Shown here in pieces: positions 37,560 to 44,640 of a DNA stretch of 64,000 bases. Source of the DNA: Mycobacterium sp. IS-1496 (lineage in GTDB: Bacteria; Actinomycetota; Actinomycetes; Mycobacteriales; Mycobacteriaceae). The notes under the pieces are model-generated. The model had not been told where the DNA came from. It ran no database searches and saw only the letters and a program-made list of their open reading frames with translations. How positions within the stretch are numbered: position 1 is the stretch's first letter; each line of letters begins with the position of its first letter. The position numbers were made by a program, and so were the translations under genes. The stretch lies in the NCBI RefSeq assembly GCF_001499995.1, contig NZ_LQIU01000023.1, forward strand, positions 186,001 through 250,000. The letters run 5' to 3'.

Positions 37560-38543
37560 TCAACTCGCTGTCTTCGACTGCGCTACCGCGTATTGCGACG
37601 CGGCATCCGCCGACCGGAACCACCCGATCGTCTGGGCCAGCCCGTCCCGGTAGGGCACCCGCGGCTCCCACCCGAGGTGCTCGCGCGCCACCGCGATGTC
37701 GGGGCAGCGGCGCTGGGGGTCGTCCTCGACGGCGGGCAGGAATTCGATGGCCGACTCGGCCGCGGCGAGGTCGCGGATGAGTTCGGCGACGTGCTGCACC
37801 GTCACCTCGTGCGGGTTGCCGAGGTTGACCGGGCCGGGATAGCCCGAACGGGCAAGCGCGAGCAGGCCTTCGACCGTGTCGTCGACGAAGCACAACGACC
37901 GGGTCTGCCGGCCCGATCCCGTCACGGTGATCGCCTCACCGGCGAGCGCCTGACGGATGAAGGTGGGCACCATCCGGCCGTCGTGCGACCGCATCCTCGG
38001 GCCGTAGGTGTTGAAGATCCGCGCCACACCGACGTCGGCGCCCCGCTCCCGGCGGTGCGCGAACGTCAGCGCCTCGGCGTACCGCTTGGCCTCGTCGTAG
38101 ACGCTGCGCGGACCGACGGGATTGACGTTGCCCCAATACGTTTCGGTCTGCGGGTGTTCCAGCGGGTCGCCGTACACCTCGCTGGTCGACGCCAGCACCA
38201 GCCGTGCGTCGTGGCGTTCGGCGATCTCGAGGGCGTTGGCCGTCCCCATCGCTCCGGTGTGCAGCGTGTGCACCGGCAGGCGCAGGTAATCCGCCGGCGA
38301 GGCGGGTGAGGCCAGGTGGAACACGACGTCGACCGGATCCTGTAGACCCGGCCCCGTGAACGGTTCGGTGATGTCGTGGCGCACGAACCGGTATCCCGGA
38401 TGATCCCGCAGCAGGTTCTCCGCATTCGGCGCACTGGTCGACAGATCGTCGACGCAGACGACCTCGACGCCACTCGCGAGCAACCGTTCACACAGGTGGC
38501 CACCGACGAATCCGCAGCCACCCAGCACCAGGGCCCGGGTCAT
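37560..38543 (-). CDS. UDP-glucuronate decarboxylase-like NAD-dependent epimerase/dehydratase
   Basis: This 327-residue extended SDR opens with ALVLGGCGFVGGHLCERLL and has STSEVYGDPLEHPQTETYWG, NPVGPRSVYDEAKRYAE (catalytic Tyr/Lys) and RIFNTYGPRM, the order and spacing of UDP-xylose synthases. It would convert the UDP-glucuronate made by Ugd to UDP-xylose. It is the first gene of the nine-gene minus-strand operon, so the operon promoter should lie in the 82-nt gap shared with the divergent GT2 gene. A related dTDP-glucose-dehydratase-like activity cannot be excluded. Confidence 0.85.
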   Translation of the reverse strand: MTRALVLGGCGFVGGHLCERLLASGVEVVCVDDLSTSAPNAENLLRDHPGYRFVRHDITEPFTGPGLQDPVDVVFHLASPASPADYLRLPVHTLHTGAMGTANALEIAERHDARLVLASTSEVYGDPLEHPQTETYWGNVNPVGPRSVYDEAKRYAEALTFAHRRERGADVGVARIFNTYGPRMRSHDGRMVPTFIRQALAGEAITVTGSGRQTRSLCFVDDTVEGLLALARSGYPGPVNLGNPHEVTVQHVAELIRDLAAAESAIEFLPAVEDDPQRRCPDIAVAREHLGWEPRVPYRDGLAQTIGWFRSADAASQYAVAQSKTAS

Positions 38544-38625
38544 GTCATACACCACGGCGCAATACCCCCGGAGTAGTCGGGAAAACGCCGTTTGCCGTGC
38601 GCCCCGGCGGGTACGGACAGCGGCC

Positions 38626-39510
38626 ATGGGTCGACGGAATCCGCCGCGGACCACGTTCGTGATCGCCAGCCGGGACCGGGCTGACGAGCTGACATCCGTC
38701 GTGACCCGACTGCTGGACACCACCGAGTGCCCTATCACCGTGGTGGACAACGATTCCCGCGATGACACGGTCGCCCGGATCTCGCGGATCGCAGCCCGCG
38801 CCGCGGGCCGGGTACGGCTCGTCGCGCTGGACGAGAATCGCGGCGCGGTGGGGCGCAATGCCGGCGTCGCGGCGAGCGACACCCCGTATGTGGCGTTCTG
38901 CGACGATGATTCGTGGTGGCAGCCCGACGCGACGGTGATCGCCGAGCAGACCTTCGACTCCTATCCTGGTGTGGGGTTGCTCGCGGCCCGCACGATCGTG
39001 CTGCCTCGTGACGAGGAGGACGACTTCAGCCGGATGCTCGCCGAGAGTCCGCTGGGTCACCCGCCGCATCTGCCTGGCCCCGCGATCCTCGGGTTCATGT
39101 CGTGTGCTGCGATCGTGCGCAGGGCCGCGTTCGAACAGGCCGGCGGCTTCTCCGGCATCCTGCACTTCCGCGGCGAGGAGATGCTCCTGGCGGTCGACAT
39201 GGCGACGCTCGGGTGGGACCTGTGTTACTGCCCGGCGCTGGTGGCGGTCCACCAGCCGTCGCAGGTCCGGGCCACCACCGCCGCGCAGGCCGCCCGCGTC
39301 ACGCGCAACGACGTCCTGACCACGTGGCTCCGTCGACCCGTCGGCCACTGTCTGCGGGCCGGCGCAACGCTGCTCGCCGCGGCGCTGGGCGACACCGAAC
39401 ACGCCAGGGCCGCAGGCGAAGCCGTACTCCGTCTGCCTGCCGTGCTGCGCGGGCGCCGACGTCTGCCCGACCGGATCGAGCGGGCGCTCGAGCTGCTGGA
39501 GTCCCGGTGA
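38626..39510 (+). CDS. Family 2 glycosyltransferase
   Basis: A 294-residue GT2 enzyme with TFVIASRDRADELTSVV, ITVVDNDSRD, NRGAVGRNAGVAAS and FCDDDSWWQPDA (DXD motif). The late region HFRGEEMLLAVDM is the likely acceptor/catalytic part. It diverges from the nine-gene glycan operon by 82 nt and ends 5 nt before the convergent GT4 gene, so it is probably controlled together with this locus but from its own promoter. Donor sugar unknown. Confidence 0.82.
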   Translation: MGRRNPPRTTFVIASRDRADELTSVVTRLLDTTECPITVVDNDSRDDTVARISRIAARAAGRVRLVALDENRGAVGRNAGVAASDTPYVAFCDDDSWWQPDATVIAEQTFDSYPGVGLLAARTIVLPRDEEDDFSRMLAESPLGHPPHLPGPAILGFMSCAAIVRRAAFEQAGGFSGILHFRGEEMLLAVDMATLGWDLCYCPALVAVHQPSQVRATTAAQAARVTRNDVLTTWLRRPVGHCLRAGATLLAAALGDTEHARAAGEAVLRLPAVLRGRRRLPDRIERALELLESR

Positions 39511-39515
39511 CGCCC

Positions 39516-40751
39516 TCATACCGATGACGCGGTCGTCGCGGACGTCTTGGATGCCTGCGGCTGATAGGCGGCGGGCACCAGCCGGTCGTAGATGCGCAGG
39601 GTGTCGGCGGCGATGCGGTCCCACGAGTACCGGGCCCTGGCACGGTCACGTCCCGCGGCGCCCAGGCTCTGCCTGAGGAACTCGTCGTGCAGCAGGGTGT
39701 TGATCGCATCGGCGACCTCCCCCGGGCGCTTCGGGGTGACCAGCCGCCCGGTGACGTCGTGGACGACGGTGTCGAGCATCCCGCCGACTGCGGCGGCCAC
39801 CACGGGCACCCCGCACGCCATCGCCTCCAGCGGCACGATGCCGAACGGTTCGTACCACGGGGTGCAGGCGACCACGTCGGCCGAGCGCAGCAGAGCGGGC
39901 ATGTCCGCTCGGGCCACCGCCCCCTGGAATACCACCCTGTCGCCGACACCGAGCCGCTCGGCGAGTTCCCGCAGCCGGCGGGCCTCGGGATCGGCCTCCA
40001 CCTCGCTGCGGTCAGGCCCGCCGACCAGGACGAGTTCGGCGTCGGGGATCGCGGGCAGCGCACGGACCACCACGTCGAAACCCTTGCGCGGCACGAATCT
40101 TCCGACGCTGACGATGCGGTGCCGCGCGCCGCGTTCGGCACGCGGACCGTCCGGCGTGAACAGGTCGAGGTCGACCCCGCACGGCACCACCGAGATCCGG
40201 TTGCGTGACCGGCCGAGGCGCATGAGCTCGAACACCTCGTCGGTGCATGTGGCAGCCACCCAGGTGGCGGTGCGGGCCACCATCGCCTCCAGCTTGAGCC
40301 GGTCCTCGGGGCTGGTGTCCTGTGCGCCCTGGTGACGGCGTTTCACCACACCGAGGGCGTGGAAGGTCTGCACCGCGGGCAGATCGAGATGCCGGGCGGC
40401 CAACTGGGTGGCGATACCCGACATCCAGAAGTGCGCGTGGGCCACATCGGGCCGGTCGGCACTCCACTGCTCGTCGAGGAACTGCGCGAACGGGCCCATG
40501 TGGACCAGGAGTTCGTCCTTGGGCAGTCGGCGCGCAGGCCCGGCGGGTACGTGCACCACGGTGTAACCCTTTGCGGTGGTCACTCTTTCGGGCAGATCCG
40601 GGTCGTCTCGGCGGGTGTATACGCTGACGTCGTGGCCGCGGCGTGCCATCGCGGCCGACAGTTCGGCCACGTGGACGTTCTGACCGCCCGCGTCCACGCC
40701 CCCGAGCGCCGCCAGCGGGCTGGCATGTTCAGAGACCATTGCGATCTTCAT
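39516..40751 (-). CDS. Family 4 glycosyltransferase
   Basis: A 411-residue GT4 (GT-B) enzyme. The N-terminus has KIAMVSEHASPLAALGGVDAGGQNVHV, the acceptor-site glycine loop, HAHFWMSG and VQTFHALG; the C-terminal donor domain has SVGRFVPRKGFDVVV and WYEPFGIVPLEAMACGVPVV, with the Glu-x7-Glu motif of retaining enzymes. The N-terminus resembles sucrose-phosphate-synthase-like and MshA-like members. GGGAGGGAAG precedes the ATG at 40751. It lies 20 nt downstream of another minus-strand glycosyltransferase gene, forming a pair. Confidence 0.86.
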   Translation of the reverse strand: MKIAMVSEHASPLAALGGVDAGGQNVHVAELSAAMARRGHDVSVYTRRDDPDLPERVTTAKGYTVVHVPAGPARRLPKDELLVHMGPFAQFLDEQWSADRPDVAHAHFWMSGIATQLAARHLDLPAVQTFHALGVVKRRHQGAQDTSPEDRLKLEAMVARTATWVAATCTDEVFELMRLGRSRNRISVVPCGVDLDLFTPDGPRAERGARHRIVSVGRFVPRKGFDVVVRALPAIPDAELVLVGGPDRSEVEADPEARRLRELAERLGVGDRVVFQGAVARADMPALLRSADVVACTPWYEPFGIVPLEAMACGVPVVAAAVGGMLDTVVHDVTGRLVTPKRPGEVADAINTLLHDEFLRQSLGAAGRDRARARYSWDRIAADTLRIYDRLVPAAYQPQASKTSATTASSV

Positions 40752-40771
40752 CGGCTTCCCTCCCCGCGACG

Positions 40772-41713
40772 TCATCTGCAGCAGTCGTCGATCAACCGGT
40801 CCCAGTCGCCGAGGAACCGGTCGAGCGAAAAGTGCGCCATCGCGAAATCTCGCGCCGCCTTCCCCGCGGCACCTGCCGCGGGCGGATCGGACACGAACCT
40901 CTCCAAGGCCGATGCCAGCGTCTCGACATCGGCACTCACCACGCCCGCCTCGGCGGGCACCACCAGGGGAGCCATCGTCGAGGCGACCGCCACGACGGGC
41001 ATCCCCAGGAACATCGCCTCCAGCAGCGACAGCCCCAGCGACGTCCAGCGCGCCGTGTGCAGGTACACGCGGCGGCGTGCCACGTCCTGCCACAGTTGCG
41101 GCCCGGGGACGTCTCCCTGCGCGCGGACGCCGGGCCAGTTCCGGTCGGCCAGTGCGGGGGTCGCGATCCCCCACACGTCGATCGGCACCCGCGCGCCCAG
41201 CGGCGCCAGCAGGTCCGTGCCGACTGTTCGCCACCGCCGCACCGGTTCGTTGATCATCGTCGCCGCCGCCGCGATCTCACCGGTGTAGCGCAGTCCCGGG
41301 TCGGCGATGCCGTGGTTGACGACCAGCGTCGGCGCCTTGCCGGTGTCCCACATCAGCCGGTTGAAGTCCGTGACGTGGACGACGGGGATGTCGCCGCGGT
41401 CGGCAAGCGGGTGGACGCTGTCGACCGCGAACGGCCGCGGCGCGTTGTGTTCGACGAACACTGCGGCCACGTCCACCCCGGGACGGCGCCCGGTCCACCG
41501 TTCGGTCAGATCGATCTCCTCGGGGCGCTGCAGCACCACCAGATCGATGTGCTCGTCGCGCAGGCGTTCGACGTCGACCTCCCGGGCGCGCGGCCAGTCG
41601 CGGCCGAGCAGTCCACGGCCGTCGGCGTCCTTCGCCTCGTTCACGGGGATCAGGTAGCGATGACGGCCCGACACCAGCGCCTGCGTCCAGGAGCCGTGGA
41701 CATGCCACGTCAT
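40772..41713 (-). CDS. GT-B-type glycosyltransferase
   Basis: A 313-residue protein with a WHVHGSWTQALVSGRHRYLIPV start and a C-terminal SLGLSLLEAMFLGMPVVAVAS, which matches the donor-site helix of GT4-like glycosyltransferases. The usual N-terminal acceptor domain is shorter than in typical GT4 enzymes. The ATG at 41713 has GGGGAG nine bases upstream and is preferred; an ATG at 41737 is possible. It is followed by the GT4 gene on the same strand. Its acceptor and sugar are unknown. Confidence 0.75.
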   Translation of the reverse strand: MTWHVHGSWTQALVSGRHRYLIPVNEAKDADGRGLLGRDWPRAREVDVERLRDEHIDLVVLQRPEEIDLTERWTGRRPGVDVAAVFVEHNAPRPFAVDSVHPLADRGDIPVVHVTDFNRLMWDTGKAPTLVVNHGIADPGLRYTGEIAAAATMINEPVRRWRTVGTDLLAPLGARVPIDVWGIATPALADRNWPGVRAQGDVPGPQLWQDVARRRVYLHTARWTSLGLSLLEAMFLGMPVVAVASTMAPLVVPAEAGVVSADVETLASALERFVSDPPAAGAAGKAARDFAMAHFSLDRFLGDWDRLIDDCCR

Positions 41714-41851
41714 GATGGAGCGCTCCCCGAAGGACATGAGGCGGTCGTACCCGGGGCACTTGTCGGTAAACGTCGAACGTTAGAGATTTCGCTTCCCGTC
41801 GGCCACCGGGTTCGCGAAGCGGATGCCACCTGCTCGGACGTGCCGTTCGCC

Positions 41852-41875
41852 GTTTGACGGCGCCGCGGCGGGTTA
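41852..41875 (+). promoter_or_regulatory. Weak SigF-like promoter before the stress SDR gene
   Basis: GTTT (41852-41855), 14 nt, GGGTTA (41870-41875), 11 nt before the SDR start. The spacer is one base short of the consensus range and the -10 differs at two positions, so this is only a possibility. Confidence 0.25.
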
Positions 41876-41886
41876 CCCCGGCGCAC

Positions 41887-42744
41887 ATGGCTGATTCCGC
41901 ACCGACGCCCGACGGCGTGATTCCCTACCCCGGCGACACCTCCGAGATGTCCGAACGCCCACGCGACGAGATGAGCGACTATGTCGGCCGCGACCTGCTG
42001 GCGGGTAAGCGGGCACTGATCACCGGGGGCGACTCCGGGATCGGCCGCGCGGTCGCCGTCGCGTTCGCCAAGGAGGGCGCCGACGTGGCGATCGCCTACC
42101 TCGAAGAGCACGCCGACGCCGAACACACGGCGGCGCTGGTCGAGCAGTGCGGGCGCCGAAGCCTGCTGCTGCCCGGCGACCTGGCCGAAGCCGAGCAGTG
42201 CCGGTCCGTCGTCGACCGCACGGCCGCCGAGTTCGGCGGCCTCGACATCGTCGTCAACAACGTGGCCTACCAGAACCCGACCGAATCGTTCACCGACATC
42301 ACCGACGAACAGTGGCGCCGTACGTTCGCCGTGAACATCGACAGCTTCTTCCGGGTCACCAAGGCTGCGCTGCAACACCTTCCCGACGGCGGCGCGATCA
42401 TCAACACCAGTTCGATCAACGGTCTGCGCGGGAACAAGACGCTGATCGACTATTCGGCCACCAAGGGCGCGGTGCTGGCGCTGACGTACTCGCTGGCGCA
42501 GTCTCTCGCGGACCGCGACATCCGGGTCAACTGCGTCGCGCCCGGTCCCGTGTGGACCCCGCTCATTCCCGCGACGATGGACGTCGAGAAGACCGAGAAC
42601 TTCGGCGAGCAGACGCCGATGGGCCGCGCGGCCCAGCCCGACGAGATCGCACCGTCGTACGTGTTCTTCGCCGCAGGCAGGCTGTCGTCGTACTACAGCG
42701 GCGAGGTGCTCGCTCCGACCGGTGGGGAGACGCTGCCGGGGTGA
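41887..42744 (+). CDS. SDR oxidoreductase, general stress protein 39-like
   Basis: A 285-residue SDR with the N-terminal extension typical of the Bacillus GSP39/YdaD and YhxC group (PYPGDTSEMSERPRDEM), then KRALITGGDSGIGRAVA, NNVAYQNPTESFTDI, the catalytic serine in INTSSINGL and YSATKGAV. The C-terminus ends SSYYSGEVLAPTGGE. These enzymes are stress-induced and reduce sugars or aldehydes; the exact substrate is not known. It precedes csbD, another gene of stress type, with a 64-nt gap. A SigF-like sequence lies upstream but is weak. Confidence 0.87.
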   Translation: MADSAPTPDGVIPYPGDTSEMSERPRDEMSDYVGRDLLAGKRALITGGDSGIGRAVAVAFAKEGADVAIAYLEEHADAEHTAALVEQCGRRSLLLPGDLAEAEQCRSVVDRTAAEFGGLDIVVNNVAYQNPTESFTDITDEQWRRTFAVNIDSFFRVTKAALQHLPDGGAIINTSSINGLRGNKTLIDYSATKGAVLALTYSLAQSLADRDIRVNCVAPGPVWTPLIPATMDVEKTENFGEQTPMGRAAQPDEIAPSYVFFAAGRLSSYYSGEVLAPTGGETLPG

Positions 42745-42746
42745 CC

Positions 42747-42771
42747 GTTTAGTGACGACGAGATCGGGCAC
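42747..42771 (+). promoter_or_regulatory. SigF-like promoter of csbD
   Basis: GTTT (42747-42750), 15 nt, GGGCAC (42766-42771). Spacing is correct and the -35 is perfect, the -10 matches GGGTAT at four of six positions. Distance to the csbD start is 37 nt. Confidence 0.45.
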
Positions 42772-42808
42772 CCTCTGTGCACGTGTTCGATCTAGGCGAA
42801 AGGTGAGT

Positions 42809-43045
42809 ATGACCGAGAAGAACAGTGGTCCCGAAGAAGGCATCAAGGGCGTCGTCGAGGACGTCAAGGGCAAGGCCAAGGAAGGTGTCGGCACGGTCAC
42901 CGGCCGCGACGACATGGTCCGCGAGGGCAAGGCCCAGCAGGACAAGGCCGACGCTCAGCAGGATGCGGCCCGCAAGGAAGCCGAGGCCGAGTCGGCCCGC
43001 GGTGGTGCGAAGGCCGCCGAGGAGCGTCAGAAGAGCGAGCAGTAA
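42809..43045 (+). CDS. CsbD family stress protein
   Basis: A 78-residue, highly charged protein: GIKGVVEDVKGKAKEGVGTVTG is the CsbD signature, followed by an Ala/Lys/Glu/Gln-rich helical tail (KAQQDKADAQQDAARKEAEA). CsbD was named as a SigB-controlled protein in B. subtilis; function is unknown. AAAGGTGAG precedes the ATG. A SigF-like promoter lies 37 nt upstream and a perfect palindromic terminator follows 11 nt after the stop, so it can be a single-gene stress transcript. Confidence 0.9.
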   Translation: MTEKNSGPEEGIKGVVEDVKGKAKEGVGTVTGRDDMVREGKAQQDKADAQQDAARKEAEAESARGGAKAAEERQKSEQ

Positions 43046-43056
43046 CTCGAGCTACG

Positions 43057-43088
43057 AAAAAGGCCCAGCCGATCGGCTGGGCCTTTTT
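43057..43088. terminator. Bidirectional terminator between csbD and usfY
   Basis: A perfect 32-nt palindrome: AAAAAGGCCCAGCCGA and its exact complement. It gives a GC-rich stem followed by a run of five T on both strands, so it can end both csbD and the convergent usfY transcript. Confidence 0.93.
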
Positions 43089-43106
43089 CGTGTCTCGGTG
43101 ACTGCG

Positions 43107-43415
43107 TCAGCGCGACGGCCGCTGACGCTCGACTTCGGGATGCTCCGCATACCAACGCTCTTCGATGCCCTTGACGCGGCGATGCTCGATCAGCAACCAC
43201 GCGCCGGCCACCACGAACACCACAGCCGAGATACAACCGAACACCACGCCGACGGTGTGGTTGGAGGTGGCGTGCGCCGCCAGGGCGGCGACGAACGACA
43301 CGAGCGCCAGCCCGAGAAGAACCAGCGCAGGCATGTTCTTGGTGTCCTTCATCGTCTCACCGGCATGCGGACGGGTTGTCCGCGCGTGGTCGACAGGATC
43401 GTCTGGACTCTTCAT
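43107..43415 (-). CDS. usfY: UsfY family membrane protein
   Basis: A 102-residue protein with DPVDHARTTRPHAGE at the N-terminus, two membrane helices (about 30-50 and 55-78), and EHRRVKGIEERWYAEHPEVERQR at the end. These N- and C-terminal segments match what I recall of M. tuberculosis UsfY (Rv3288c), a SigF-dependent protein of unknown function. AAGGAGG lies 7 nt before the ATG. A near-consensus SigF promoter lies 29 nt upstream. In M. tuberculosis usfY is beside rsbW; here 16 kb separates them. Confidence 0.9.
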   Translation of the reverse strand: MKSPDDPVDHARTTRPHAGETMKDTKNMPALVLLGLALVSFVAALAAHATSNHTVGVVFGCISAVVFVVAGAWLLIEHRRVKGIEERWYAEHPEVERQRPSR

Positions 43416-43443
43416 GGATAATCCTCCTTCAGCACCACTACAC

Positions 43444-43469
43444 CTACCCGAAGACCATTGCGGCGAAAC
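43444..43469 (-). promoter_or_regulatory. SigF promoter of usfY
   Basis: On the minus strand GTTT (43469-43466), 16 nt, GGGTAG (43449-43444): -35 perfect and -10 five of six to GGGTAT. The expected start near 43437 leaves a leader of about 20 nt carrying AAGGAGG. This is the clearest target of SigF in the window after rsbW. Confidence 0.75.
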
Positions 43470-43493
43470 GAACGTCGTGGTGGGGCGTCGCCC

Positions 43494-43859
43494 TCAGCCG
43501 AGGACCGTCGGACCGGCGAGCACCGGCGCCCCGGTCGCCGCCACCAGCACCATCAGCGTCAGCAGGACGAAACCGGACGCCTGCCAGGCCCACCAGTTCT
43601 CGGTGCGCCTGCGCTGCTGCATCGCCCGCGCGAACGACCGCACCGCACCGACCAGGAGAATGACCGGCGCCCCGAGGGCCAGCAGTGCGCGCTGCGGCGC
43701 ACCGCAGGCCAGCGCGTCGGCCACCGACCCGCCACAGGTGCTCACCCACACGGCGGCGACGGCGAGGAAGGCGCCGGCCAGCAATGCGACGGCGACCGTG
43801 GAGCGCACCACGTGGCGCAGACCCGCGATTTCGCGCACATCGTGCGGACTCTGATACAC
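43494..43859 (-). CDS. Small membrane protein (Rv3289c-like)
   Basis: A 121-residue protein with three predicted helices (about 18-38, 50-72, 92-112) separated by short loops, one of them with Cys residues (VSTCGGSVADALACG), and a basic loop RAMQQRRRTENWW. Size, strand and position next to usfY and lat match Rv3289c of M. tuberculosis, a transmembrane protein of unknown function. The GTG at 43859 was chosen because upstream codons read as an Arg-rich frame without family features. The usfY promoter lies just downstream of its stop. Confidence 0.7.
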   Translation of the reverse strand: MYQSPHDVREIAGLRHVVRSTVAVALLAGAFLAVAAVWVSTCGGSVADALACGAPQRALLALGAPVILLVGAVRSFARAMQQRRRTENWWAWQASGFVLLTLMVLVAATGAPVLAGPTVLG

Positions 43860-43983
43860 CCTGCACCCACCGAATTCTCGCCAACTTCGACAATTTCGGG
43901 TGTTCCCCCAGGTGAGCGCGCGGTAAACCTTCCTTTCGCTGTGTCGTCGGCGACACGTCGGCCGGCGGTCGTACGATCCCGCC

Positions 43984-44640
43984 GTGTCCCGTACCAGTCG
44001 CCTCAAGATCTACGCAGCGCTGGGCGCCGCATCGGGTATGGGCGCCTACCTGCTCGGCTGGCCCGCCGAACTCGCCGTGGCGCCGGCCGTGGCGGTGCCG
44101 CTTCTCGTCGCCGCCGCGCCCCGGTTCCTCCTCGGCGCCATCTCGGGGGCCACCACGTCGTCGGCGCCCGAAGATCAGATGTCGGGCACGGAGTTCGAGG
44201 ACCACATCGCACACGTCGCCCGCTCGTGCGGGGTCCCGGTGATCATGACCCCACTGACCGGCGACTGGGGCGTCGACCTCGTGCTCGGCCGTCGTCCCCA
44301 CCGGGTGGCCGTACAGTGCAAACGCCAGTCGCGTCCGGTCGGCACGAGTGCGGTCCAGGAGGTGGTCGCCGGTGCGCCGATGCAGGACTGCACGCGCACC
44401 ATGGTCGTCACCAACAACGAATTCACCCCTGCCGCGCGCAAACTCGCCGAACGTCACGGGTGCGAGCTGGTGGGCCGTCAGGAGATGCCGCGGCTTCGTT
44501 CCACGATCCGTCGCCTCACCGAGCGCACCGATGTCAGCGCAGGGCCTCGCGCACCGCATCCACCGCGGCGTCGAGTTCCTCCCGCGACACCGTCAACGCC
44601 GGACGGAACCGCACCGAATCCACCCCGCTCGCCAGCATGA
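43984..44640 (+). CDS. Membrane-anchored Mrr-type restriction endonuclease
   Basis: A 218-residue protein with two short hydrophobic helices (about 10-50) and a PD-(D/E)xK nuclease domain of the Mrr_cat type: GTEFEDHIAHVARSCG, then GDWGVDLVL with the metal-binding Asp and VAVQCKRQ with the QxK pair. The tail (about 185-218) is Pro/Arg-rich and lies on the antisense of lat. Mrr proteins cleave methylated DNA in E. coli. Membrane anchoring is unusual and suggests action on incoming DNA, but similar mycobacterial proteins have no tested role. It converges with lat with a 107-nt overlap. Confidence 0.8.
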   Translation: MSRTSRLKIYAALGAASGMGAYLLGWPAELAVAPAVAVPLLVAAAPRFLLGAISGATTSSAPEDQMSGTEFEDHIAHVARSCGVPVIMTPLTGDWGVDLVLGRRPHRVAVQCKRQSRPVGTSAVQEVVAGAPMQDCTRTMVVTNNEFTPAARKLAERHGCELVGRQEMPRLRSTIRRLTERTDVSAGPRAPHPPRRRVPPATPSTPDGTAPNPPRSPA

